From Acidimicrobiales bacterium (GTDB taxonomy: Bacteria; Actinomycetota; Acidimicrobiia; Acidimicrobiales; Ilumatobacteraceae): a DNA stretch of 5,834 nt. This document shows positions 1 through 5,834 of the stretch, piece by piece (within the stretch, counting starts at the first letter, position 1; each line of letters begins with the position of its first letter). Both the position numbers and the translations under genes were made by a program. The stretch spans positions 1-5,834 of the forward strand of contig JAURNB010000053.1 in assembly GCA_030830415.1 (NCBI GenBank). Reading direction: 5' to 3'. The notes below the pieces were generated by a model. That model searched no databases, was not told the DNA's origin, and saw only the letters and a list, made by a program, of their open reading frames with translations.

Positions 1-547
1 GCGCACGTGACAAAGTGGCACCAAGACCGCGCTGCATGGTGAACATTGCGCCAGAAATTTTTACAGCACGCTCGTTATCGAGAATGCCCAATGCTGCTCC
101 TATTTCCCAGTGCGGCACTTTTTGGTGATCTGCGAATTGCGTGGGCAAATGATGTGGCCCGGAAACCAGCGGGTTGTCGTGGTCGCTTGCACCATTGGGA
201 GCATCGGGGTGCGGCAGGTTCGGAATGCGCAACAACACATCTCGTAATGCCAGCTCCACTTGTTCAGTTTCTGCAGCCAACCCAGTTTCAGTGTCGCCAA
301 GGGCGCGGCTTTTGGCCATCACATCTTCAGCAGCCGCGGTGTCGCCAGCCTTACGTAGCGCACCCACCTCTTTAGAGAGGCCATTTACTTGCTGGCGTAG
401 CGCATCGCGCTCAAGCATGATGTCGCGCAAGCGGGCATCGAGTTCTATGGCGTGCTCAAGTTGTTCCAGCAGGTCGGGCTTGCCACGCCGGGCAAGGGCC
501 GCACGCACCACAGCAGGGTCATTACGTAAAAGGCGAACATCAATCAC
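1..547 (-). CDS. serS: Seryl-tRNA synthetase, N-terminal part (runs off left edge)
   Basis: This enzyme charges tRNA-Ser (and tRNA-Sec where present) with serine in the cytoplasm. I translated the minus strand from a GTG at 547-545; it stays open to base 1, giving 182 residues of a family usually about 420 long, so the catalytic motifs 2 and 3 lie outside. The opening IDVRLLRNDP is the classic SerRS start. Residues about 27-100 are charged and leucine-rich and form the antiparallel coiled-coil arm that grips the tRNA long variable arm. It is followed by RIPNLPHPDAPNG (107-119) and PHWEIG (145-150), the usual entry to the catalytic core. SGAMFTM (165-171) replaces the SGxRF found in many bacteria. 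No Shine-Dalgarno sequence precedes the GTG, which may be a leaderless start. It is divergent from the ABC exporter, 44 bp away. The family call is secure. Confidence 0.95.
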   Translation of the reverse strand, partial: MIDVRLLRNDPAVVRAALARRGKPDLLEQLEHAIELDARLRDIMLERDALRQQVNGLSKEVGALRKAGDTAAAEDVMAKSRALGDTETGLAAETEQVELALRDVLLRIPNLPHPDAPNGASDHDNPLVSGPHHLPTQFADHQKVPHWEIGAALGILDNERAVKISGAMFTMQRGLGATLSRA

Positions 548-556
548 AGAAGGGCA

Positions 557-562
557 AGGTTA
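557..562 (-). promoter_or_regulatory. Possible -10 element for serS
   Basis: On the minus strand the spacer reads TAACCT, which fits the actinobacterial TANNNT -10 pattern. It ends 9 nt before the serS GTG, so transcription would start at or within about 3 nt of the start codon. No convincing -35 hexamer is seen 16-18 nt upstream. Such a short motif occurs often by chance, so this is weak. Confidence 0.22.
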
Positions 563-579
563 GCGGTGACTGCATTGCC

Positions 580-585
580 TACGCT
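580..585 (+). promoter_or_regulatory. Possible -10 element for the ABC exporter operon
   Basis: TACGCT fits TANNNT and lies exactly 6 nt before the ATG at 592. That is the spacing expected if the transcript begins on the start codon (leaderless mRNA, common in actinobacteria). There is no purine-rich ribosome binding site in the spacer for this gene, which agrees with a leaderless start. A -35 box is not recognisable. Confidence 0.3.
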
Positions 586-591
586 GTAGAT

Positions 592-1503
592 ATGAGTGCT
601 GTTGTCGTAGAAAACCTCACAATTCGCTATGGGGACTTTGTGGCCGTCAACGACGTCTCATTCCAGGCCGAGTTTGGCGAGGTGACCGCAATTCTCGGGC
701 CCAACGGGGCGGGCAAAACCTCCACCATCGAAACCTGCGAGGGCTATCGCGCTCCCACCATCGGATCAGTACAAGTACTGCAGAAAAACCCATTCACCGA
801 TCGCACAGCGGTACACAGCGAAGTGGGAGTGATGCTTCAAGAAGGGGGCGTTTACCCCAGTGCACGTGTGTTTGAAACCATTACTCAATACTGCGCCCTC
901 TACAACCGCGGGGTTGACCCCGCAACGCTCCTTGCCGCAGTCGACTTGGAATCCAAAGCTTCTTCTACCTGGCGTCGTCTTTCTGGTGGCGAGAAGCAAC
1001 GCATGCTGTTGGCACTCGCCCTTGCTGCCCGCCCCCGCGTGGCCTTTCTCGATGAACCCACTTCGGGTGTTGACATCAATGGCCGCGATGCCATTCGCTT
1101 CATTATTAATGACTTGGCCGCCAATGGCACAGCGGTGGTTCTTGCTACACATGAACTTGATGAAGCAGAGCGCTTAGCGCAACGTGTTGTTTTCTTTCAT
1201 CAAGGAAAAATTGTGGCTAACGCTCCATTGGCCATCATGCGTTCAGCACAACACGAACTTCGCTTTTCCTCATCTCCTGCTTTGAATGTGCAAGAACTGT
1301 CTGCGCACATTGGTCTTCAAGTTGCCATTATTCAAGATCACTACGTTGTTCGTTTTGAAAATGCCGACTCTGCATTTTCTTCCGAACTTGTGCAACGAGT
1401 GTCTACATGGCTGAACGACAAACAATTACCGCTCAACAATTTATCTATTGGCGCACAACGCCTTGAAGATATTTTCCGCAACCTCACTGGTGGTACACAA
1501 TGA
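592..1503 (+). CDS. ABC-2 type exporter, ATP-binding subunit
   Basis: Cytoplasmic ATPase of 303 residues that powers an exporter of the DrrA/CcmA-like ABC-2 group. All nucleotide-binding motifs are intact: Walker A GPNGAGKT (36-43), Q-loop Gln83 in VGVMLQEGG, signature LSGGE (130-134), Walker B VAFLDEP (150-156) with catalytic Glu155, D-loop SGVD (158-161) and switch His187 in ATHELDEAE. After about residue 220 there is a roughly 80-residue C-terminal extension, as in drug and lipid exporters of this group, with no motif I can name. The ATG is placed right after a TANNNT box and no Shine-Dalgarno sequence is visible. The stop overlaps the permease start (ATGA), so translation is probably coupled. 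The substrate cannot be read from the sequence; drugs, lipids, polysaccharide or heme-related molecules are all possible. Confidence 0.95.
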   Translation: MSAVVVENLTIRYGDFVAVNDVSFQAEFGEVTAILGPNGAGKTSTIETCEGYRAPTIGSVQVLQKNPFTDRTAVHSEVGVMLQEGGVYPSARVFETITQYCALYNRGVDPATLLAAVDLESKASSTWRRLSGGEKQRMLLALALAARPRVAFLDEPTSGVDINGRDAIRFIINDLAANGTAVVLATHELDEAERLAQRVVFFHQGKIVANAPLAIMRSAQHELRFSSSPALNVQELSAHIGLQVAIIQDHYVVRFENADSAFSSELVQRVSTWLNDKQLPLNNLSIGAQRLEDIFRNLTGGTQ

Positions 1504-2225
1504 CCGCGCTCACTACTCAACTACAAGCAGAAATGAATGTGGTGCGTCGCAATGGCGAGCAACTGCTTGTTACCTTAGGAATACCCCTGCTTTTATTGGG
1601 GTTTTTCAGCGTGGTCGATGTTCTCCCCACCAATGAAAAAGATCCTGTCAACTTCTTGGTTCCAGGAATTCTCGCTCTTGCAGTAATGAGCACCTCAATG
1701 GTGAGTCTTGGCATCGCAACCGGGTTCGAACGTAACTATCTCGTTCTCAAACGTTTAGCAGCAACACCTCTTGGCACTACACGCCTCATTGCAGCAAAAA
1801 CGCTTTCCATTGCAGTTGTCGAAGCAGTGCAAATGATTCTACTCATTTCGCTGGGTTTCCTTCTTGGGTGGTCGCCTCAACAGGCCAACTGGCTACTTGC
1901 TCTGTGCGCTGTTGTGCTTGGCACTTTTGCCTTTGCAGGAATTGGTCTCTTTCTCGCAGGAAATTTACGCGGTGAAGTAAACCTTGCCGCCACAAATGGT
2001 TTGTACCTCGTCTTGCTTCTCATTGGCGGCATCGTTTTTCCACTAGACAAATTGCCAGGTGCACTCAGTGCCATCAGTCGCTGTTTGCCCACCTCAGCAT
2101 TGAGCGATGTATTACGCGATGCATTGATGTCGGCCGGAGAACACACCACGTCGTCATGGATTGTGCTTGTGGTGTGGGCAATTGCTGCCCCATTATTGGC
2201 AGCAAAAACTTTTAAGTGGAACTAA
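1500..2225 (+). CDS. ABC-2 type exporter, permease subunit
   Basis: Integral membrane protein of 241 residues, the usual size for a six-helix ABC-2 permease that pairs with the ATPase encoded just upstream. Hydrophobic segments lie near residues 22-41, 53-74, 97-122, 131-152, 167-182 and 219-235. The cytoplasmic stretch 77-100, with LKRLAATPLGTTRLIAAK, is the conserved loop of this family that probably contacts the ATPase. The start codon overlaps the ATPase stop by 4 bp (ATGA), and a GGTGG at 1489-1493, six bases upstream, may act as a weak ribosome binding site. The pair should assemble as a 2+2 complex (family knowledge). The stop codon TAA overlaps the stop codon of the convergent gene on the other strand. 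No terminator hairpin is visible after it, so the transcript probably runs into the opposite gene. Confidence 0.93.
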   Translation: MTALTTQLQAEMNVVRRNGEQLLVTLGIPLLLLGFFSVVDVLPTNEKDPVNFLVPGILALAVMSTSMVSLGIATGFERNYLVLKRLAATPLGTTRLIAAKTLSIAVVEAVQMILLISLGFLLGWSPQQANWLLALCAVVLGTFAFAGIGLFLAGNLRGEVNLAATNGLYLVLLLIGGIVFPLDKLPGALSAISRCLPTSALSDVLRDALMSAGEHTTSSWIVLVVWAIAAPLLAAKTFKWN

Positions 2226-2761
2226 GCCTTGGAATTCCGTACTGCTAAGAAGTGAAACTCTAAAGCCGACACCATGTCGATATAAACAAGTTCACTGCGC
2301 TCGGCACGAGATGTTTCCCACCACGTAATGCGCATGACCAATACGGTAAGGAATGCCAATACCGCTGCATCGGTCAGCGCTACGTGGCTGAGTTTCCATA
2401 ACCCGCTAAATGACTTACCGGGGTTCTGTTGCCAAAACCACAAGAAGTTGGCACTCGCCTGCTGGTTCTGCAGGTACAGAGCAAATGGACCAATGACCTG
2501 CGACAACGCCAACCATGTGAGCAAAATAGGCAAAAACATTGCACCCGCGCGAATAACTTGCAACAAGCGTGGGGTCTCAGAGCGATACGGAAGAATTTGC
2601 TCAATGTTGACACTGGCCCATTCGCCAGAATTTCGACCATTGCGTAGGTCGTCAACAAAGCGCGACGCACTTGTGCCCAACGACTTCGTTTGCTTCGATA
2701 CTTTGATCCACTTATCAACAGCGATCACCGCATCTGCTTGTGTTTCTTCAATAATTGGCAT
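2222..2761 (-). CDS. Two-pass membrane protein of unknown function (179 aa)
   Basis: I do not recognise a named family. The protein has a charged N-terminal region of about 70 residues, a hydrophobic helix at about 72-95 (with Pro78 and Pro92), a loop of about 30 residues rich in Gln, Asn and Trp (LWFWQQNPG, 107-115), a second helix at about 127-147, and a charged tail. Positive charges (K20, K23, K26, R34, R40, R43 and R152, R155, R175, K178) sit mostly at the ends, so both termini are probably cytoplasmic and the Trp-rich loop outside. It is the last gene of a minus-strand cluster, 5 bp after the MotB-like gene, which suggests the two products act together. The sequence before the ATG (AGGGGAT) has an SD-like run, but only about 2 nt away, so coupling or reinitiation is likely. 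A role as a reduced MotA/ExbB-type partner is conceivable, but the family's typical helices are not seen. Confidence 0.8.
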   Translation of the reverse strand: MPIIEETQADAVIAVDKWIKVSKQTKSLGTSASRFVDDLRNGRNSGEWASVNIEQILPYRSETPRLLQVIRAGAMFLPILLTWLALSQVIGPFALYLQNQQASANFLWFWQQNPGKSFSGLWKLSHVALTDAAVLAFLTVLVMRITWWETSRAERSELVYIDMVSALEFHFLAVRNSKA

Positions 2762-2766
2762 ATCCC

Positions 2767-3333
2767 CTACTTTGTGCAGTCTTCTTCAAGTTGCGGACCG
2801 CTATATAACAAATACACGACAAGTAAATATGATCCGGCGCCGCCAATTGCTTGTTGCTCGCCGTTCACTGCTGCGGCCTTACTACCAATTGCTCGCATTT
2901 CTACTGCACGCAACATTGGTGTGCTCTTGCGCAAAGCAGGCTGCAGGTTCTTCGCTCTGTTACTTCCATCGCCTGGACCCTCATTGCCTGAGAAACCACC
3001 CATCACAATGACAAAGCCTGGTTTGGCAGTATCGGGAGCCCAGCCTCTGCGAGTTATTTCCTCGCCCACTGCAGCTTCTATTTGCTTGCCACCCACTTCG
3101 GGCGACAAATTGCTTTCGGGCCTTATTACAAATTCAGTACAACTGAGTTGAAAGGTTTTTGTACTCGCCACTGTGGTTGAAGTTGCAGCTTGTGCTGCAG
3201 GAGACGGCGACGACGACGTAACAATTGCCGAACCCAAACCAACAAGAGTCAATGCCAAAAACAAGTCGGCATAGATCCAGCCAGCACCATCTTCACCTGA
3301 ATGGCGACGGCGCGATAAAAGTCGACGAGACAC
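2767..3333 (-). CDS. Single-pass membrane protein with MotB-like Tyr-Ala-Asp helix (188 aa)
   Basis: Unnamed protein built like a MotB/ExbD/TolR subunit. It has a short Arg-rich cytoplasmic start (R3, R4, R8-R10), one uncleaved membrane helix at about 17-39 and a Ser/Ala/Thr/Pro linker (40-58). An extracytoplasmic domain (59-188) follows, with an apparent strand-helix-strand-helix-strand order. The helix begins WIYADLFLAL (19-28); Asp23 follows Tyr-Ala as the proton-binding Asp does in MotB (YADFMTA). The stretch FVIVMGGFSG...SNRAKNL (107-130) is loosely like the OmpA-type GHTD...N..RA segment but lacks the exact motif. C65 and C186 sit at the two ends of the outer domain and could form a disulfide. 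The start is GTG at 3333, 14 bp after the surface-protein stop and without a clear ribosome binding site. The MotB-like reading is inference from motif and architecture only. Confidence 0.82.
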   Translation of the reverse strand: MSRRLLSRRRHSGEDGAGWIYADLFLALTLVGLGSAIVTSSSPSPAAQAATSTTVASTKTFQLSCTEFVIRPESNLSPEVGGKQIEAAVGEEITRRGWAPDTAKPGFVIVMGGFSGNEGPGDGSNRAKNLQPALRKSTPMLRAVEMRAIGSKAAAVNGEQQAIGGAGSYLLVVYLLYSGPQLEEDCTK

Positions 3334-3347
3334 GGAGACGAGTCTAG

Positions 3348-5834
3348 TTAGATCAACTGTTTACGACGGCGACGGACCGATGTTGGCAACCACAAGCCAA
3401 TAAAAACAGCTATTGAAATAGGTATAACGAGTAACACACGCGATACCCACCACTGATCGGCAGGAACACCCACGTCAAGACCAAACTCGAACTTGGCTTC
3501 TTTTTTGGCTTGGTCAACACCGACTAGCACGACGTGATGCAAACCATCTTTCAACGATTTCGGCACCCGCAAGGAGGTGCGTAACAGGCCATCAGCGTCG
3601 ACCGTGAGTTTGGCGAGCCGTTGTGGCTGCGAGAACATCCACACTGTGACTTGTGTGCCTGGTGCGAAGCCTTTCGCGTCGAGGCGGAACATGTCTTCAC
3701 GGGCGAGTTCCAGCACACCATCGGTGCGTAGTGGAATCACACTGCCATCGGCATTTACACCAGCGAAAGTGACGGTGAACTCGCCTGAATTAAAGATCAG
3801 TTGGTTATTCACGCGTGTCGTAGTGGCTTTAACCGTCTTACCACCAATGGTTGCTGCGCCTTGAGCAGAAGCTGTGTTCACTAGTTCAGGTGCGGGTTGA
3901 AGCTCTGAACTGCTAGCTGGCACCGTGGTGGAAGTGGTTGTGGTTGTGGTTGTGGTCGTAGGTGTCGTGGTTGTTGTTGATACTGAAGTTTTCTTCCCAT
4001 TTTTGCCTGCCACCACTGTGGTTGTAGTTGTGGCTGGCGTGATGGTGGTGGTTGTTGTTTCACCAGAAACAGTAGGAACAGCAATCTGACCAGCAGTAAA
4101 AGTGAACTCGGTTGTTATTACTTGATCCGGATACGTATCATCACCTTGTTTTGTGGTGGTCACTGTGCATGAGCCCGAAGTAGAAGCAATAAGTTTTCCG
4201 TTAGTAATGACACACTTTGCAGTGCCCGGCGATAACACCACGTAAGTGACCGCACCAGTTCCTGAACCGCCAGTGAAACTCAACATAATTTCCGTGCCTG
4301 CAGTACCTGTTGTAGGAGTCGACAGTTGACCCGAAATCGGAATCGCTTTACCGAATGACAACGTGAAAGATTCTGATGTTGATAAATAGTAAGTATCAGC
4401 AGCCTTAGTAACAGTAAGTAAGCATGTGCCAACAGTGCGTGCAGTCACTACTCCTGAGGTGAGAGCACAGTTCGCGGTACCAGTTGTTACACCATAGGTA
4501 ACTGCACCGGATCCTGAACCACCACTACTCGACACAATGATGCCGGTGAAGATGTCGCCAGTAACGGTAGAAACATTGAGTGCTGCTTGGGTTTGTCGAG
4601 CAAAAGTAACAGTTGTGGCTGTTGACGATTGCACAATATAGTTCGTACTCGCTGCACGAGTGGCGGTCACCGTGCAGGTTCCTGGTGCGGTCGCACTCAG
4701 CAAGTTGCTACTCGAAATAGAACACCCGGCAGTACCAGCAGCGGTCACCACGTAAGACAATGCACCGCCACCAGAACCACCAGTGGCTGCCAATGTGAGA
4801 GCAGTGCCATACGTGCCAGAAGTAGAAGACAGCACCAAGCTTGCTTGCGATGCCAGAGCAACTGTTTTATTCAATGCACTTGAAGTTGACCCTGAATAGG
4901 TGCCCGATGCAGTAGGAGTCAATACTGCAGTGAGCGCGACAGAACCAACGCTGCTCGGCACCCAATCACATATTGCCGTTGAAGTTGCTGTTACCGCACC
5001 GCAACCACTGATGGTTGTGGTACCTGCTTTGAAGTTCACTGTTCCAGCTTGAGAAGTAGTTGCAGTAATGCGATTCGTTACTCCATAAGTAGGAGTGGCA
5101 TCTGCAAGAGCAATGCTCACCGTCGTAGTTGCACTGGCAATCGCGATGGTGAAGTTTGCTGTGGAAACGCTCACGGGCCGCGAGTCGGTCATGGTGACAC
5201 TAAAAATCTGAGAACCTGAAACCGTTGGTGTTCCTGAAATAACCCCAGTTGACGTGTTGAAATTGAGCCCCGCAACCAAAGTTCCGGTGAGAGCGTAAGT
5301 AAGAGGAGCAACACCACCAGAACCTGCAACGGTCAATGAGTAAGCGCTGTTTGCTGTTCCCGACAGACCACTCGTTGGAGTAGAAATTGCCAGGTTAGGA
5401 GGGTTTGTTGTTACAGATGCCTGTGCACTTTCTGCAGAGTTGTTGTAATTCACACCGGCATCACCGATTGCTGTGACAGTTATTTTGTATGCGGTGTTAT
5501 GAGCAATTGCGCTATATGTCGATGCTGTAATAGTGGTCGATGTTCCCGTCACGCTGGTTTTCGTGCCGAGCACACTTGCCCCTGCGGCGTTATAAATCTT
5601 TACTGTGTATGAAGATGCGCCGGCACTTGCATCCCAAGAAACGTCAATAGATTTTTCTGTCAAAGTGTTAGCTGACGCCACAACTGACGTTGGAGTGCTG
5701 AGCGTTACTGCAGGCGCAAGAACAGATACCGCAGCAACTGAGTTTGTTGTGGTGTTGTTGCCGAGTGCACCGTACGCATTTCTTCCCCAGCACTTCACCG
5801 TGGTATCGCTGAGTACTGCACATGAGTGGTAATA
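3348..5834 (-). CDS. Large cell-surface repeat protein: RCC1, FN3, He_PIG, Ig-like repeats, Thr-rich linker, membrane anchor (5' end beyond the right edge)
   Basis: The frame is open through base 5834, giving 828 residues. The GTG at 5798 is not the true start, because the residues before it (SCAVLSDTTVKCWG) already belong to an RCC1 repeat. Domains in order, with base positions: end of an RCC1 repeat (5834 to about 5720), fibronectin III-like (about 5699-5406), He_PIG putative Ig with GVISGTP (about 5405-5136), bacterial Ig-like (about 5132-4854), three 85-residue Cys-pair repeats (about 4853-4089), Thr-rich linker (4058-3924), and a beta-rich domain with GFAPGTQVTVWMFS (about 3911-3459). 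A membrane helix (3449-3390) and an Arg/Lys tail close the protein. No LPXTG motif is seen, so it is held by its helix rather than by sortase. A role in adhesion or as a ligand-binding stalk is inferred from architecture. It is the first gene visible in a three-gene cluster and may be co-transcribed with the two small membrane proteins. Confidence 0.93.
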   Translation of the reverse strand, partial: YYHSCAVLSDTTVKCWGRNAYGALGNNTTTNSVAAVSVLAPAVTLSTPTSVVASANTLTEKSIDVSWDASAGASSYTVKIYNAAGASVLGTKTSVTGTSTTITASTYSAIAHNTAYKITVTAIGDAGVNYNNSAESAQASVTTNPPNLAISTPTSGLSGTANSAYSLTVAGSGGVAPLTYALTGTLVAGLNFNTSTGVISGTPTVSGSQIFSVTMTDSRPVSVSTANFTIAIASATTTVSIALADATPTYGVTNRITATTSQAGTVNFKAGTTTISGCGAVTATSTAICDWVPSSVGSVALTAVLTPTASGTYSGSTSSALNKTVALASQASLVLSSTSGTYGTALTLAATGGSGGGALSYVVTAAGTAGCSISSSNLLSATAPGTCTVTATRAASTNYIVQSSTATTVTFARQTQAALNVSTVTGDIFTGIIVSSSGGSGSGAVTYGVTTGTANCALTSGVVTARTVGTCLLTVTKAADTYYLSTSESFTLSFGKAIPISGQLSTPTTGTAGTEIMLSFTGGSGTGAVTYVVLSPGTAKCVITNGKLIASTSGSCTVTTTKQGDDTYPDQVITTEFTFTAGQIAVPTVSGETTTTTITPATTTTTVVAGKNGKKTSVSTTTTTPTTTTTTTTTSTTVPASSSELQPAPELVNTASAQGAATIGGKTVKATTTRVNNQLIFNSGEFTVTFAGVNADGSVIPLRTDGVLELAREDMFRLDAKGFAPGTQVTVWMFSQPQRLAKLTVDADGLLRTSLRVPKSLKDGLHHVVLVGVDQAKKEAKFEFGLDVGVPADQWWVSRVLLVIPISIAVFIGLWLPTSVRRRRKQLI
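3390..3449 (-). other. C-terminal membrane anchor of the surface protein
   Basis: About 20 hydrophobic residues (VLLVIPISIAVFIGLWL) preceded by QWW and followed by an RRRRK tail. This is a stop-transfer arrangement leaving the tail in the cytoplasm. No sortase motif lies ahead of it. Confidence 0.85.
3924..4058 (-). repeat. Thr-rich low-complexity linker
   Basis: A 45-residue stretch made largely of threonine, including an uninterrupted run of nine, coded by mixed ACA/ACC/ACG/ACT codons (GGT/TGT-rich on the plus strand). A short basic patch (AGKNGKK) splits it in two. It joins the Ig-like repeats to the membrane-proximal domain. Such linkers are usually extended and may be O-glycosylated; glycosylation is not shown here. 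Confidence 0.85.
4089..4853 (-). repeat. Three tandem 85-residue Ig-like repeats with conserved Cys pair
   Basis: Three consecutive units (about 4853-4596, 4595-4344 and 4343-4089) each carry GGSGxGAxxYxV, then a Cys, then a second Cys 15-16 residues later inside a CTVT/CLLT strand. The first Cys recurs exactly every 85 residues across the three units. The DNA of the copies differs at many positions while the protein pattern holds, so the duplication is old and maintained. Each Cys pair probably forms a disulfide within its unit. Confidence 0.85.
5720..5834 (-). other. RCC1-type repeat remnant at window edge (protein domain)
   Basis: The translation shows SCAVLSDTTVKCWGRNAYG followed by ALGNNTTTN. 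This matches the bacterial RCC1 blade pattern (HxCAL..G.V.CWG.N..GQLG.GT). RCC1 blades normally come in sets of about seven forming a propeller, so further blades are expected upstream, outside the window. Confidence 0.82.

Noticed and set aside
46..563. Plus-strand open frames of 109 and 129 residues
   Set aside because: They are antisense to serS, low in complexity and rich in Arg/Ser/Ala, and the minus-strand frame gives a clear SerRS sequence.
908..923. Perfect 6-bp GC inverted repeat (GCGGGG, 4-nt loop, CCCCGC), terminator-like
   Set aside because: It lies inside the intact ATPase gene, is not followed by a T-run, and the coding frame is fully conserved through it.
2328..3151. Plus-strand open frames of 227 and 153 residues opposite the two small membrane genes
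   Set aside because: The minus-strand frames have coherent membrane topology, close spacing and motifs. The plus-strand products are Cys/His/Pro-rich, lack domain logic and overlap each other.
3184..3199. Inverted repeat TGCAGC/GCTGCA with 4-nt loop
   Set aside because: It falls within the Ala-rich linker of the 188-aa gene, where Ala and Gln codons readily produce such palindromes; no T-run or regulatory context.
2767..3333. Calling the 188-aa protein ZorB or MotB outright
   Set aside because: There is no flagellar or Zorya context, no clear OmpA peptidoglycan-binding motif, and the neighbour lacks MotA/ZorA features; only the helix motif and overall layout match.
3924..4058. Possible CRISPR-like or direct-repeat DNA array
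   Set aside because: The GGT/TGT repetition is explained by threonine codons; there are no regular spacers or conserved repeat units.
3881..4084. Minus-strand 67-residue frame rich in Gln and Pro
   Set aside because: It is the shifted frame of the Thr-rich linker; the repeat codons translate as Pro/Gln when shifted.

Overview
The window most resembles a chromosomal segment from an actinobacterium. I would guess the class Acidimicrobiia (Ilumatobacter-like or freshwater relatives). The reasons are moderate GC, GTG starts, start codons with little or no Shine-Dalgarno sequence, a seryl-tRNA synthetase with the variant SGAMFTM stretch, and a very long surface protein with poly-Thr linker and a GFAPGTxVxVWMFS-type C-terminal domain. 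The assignment is inference from style; no 16S or other marker is present.

Layout. (1) 1-547, minus strand: the first 182 codons of serS; the gene runs off the left edge. (2) 548-591: a 44-bp divergent spacer that must hold both start regions. (3) 592-2225, plus strand: a two-gene ABC-2 type exporter, ATPase then permease, with an ATGA start/stop overlap. (4) 5834-2222, minus strand: a three-gene co-directional cluster with gaps of 14 and 5 bp. In transcription order it encodes a very long secreted and membrane-anchored repeat protein (its 5' part lies beyond the right edge), a 188-aa single-pass protein whose membrane segment carries a MotB-like Tyr-Ala-Asp motif, and a 179-aa protein with two predicted membrane segments. 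The exporter and the cluster converge, and their stop codons overlap by 4 bp. Coding density is essentially complete: no stretch over 45 bp lacks a gene, and I see no tRNA, rRNA, insertion sequence or CRISPR array.

How the parts may work together. The ATPase and permease almost certainly form one exporter of unknown substrate. The minus-strand cluster is the most interesting part. An RCC1/fibronectin/Ig-like surface stalk is encoded directly ahead of a protein that looks like a MotB/ExbD/TolR-type subunit (short basic N-terminus, one membrane helix with a buried Asp, Ser/Thr/Pro linker, alpha/beta extracytoplasmic domain) and a small polytopic partner. This could be an undescribed envelope module, possibly ion-driven, but the function is inference and the 179-aa protein does not show recognisable MotA/ExbB signatures.
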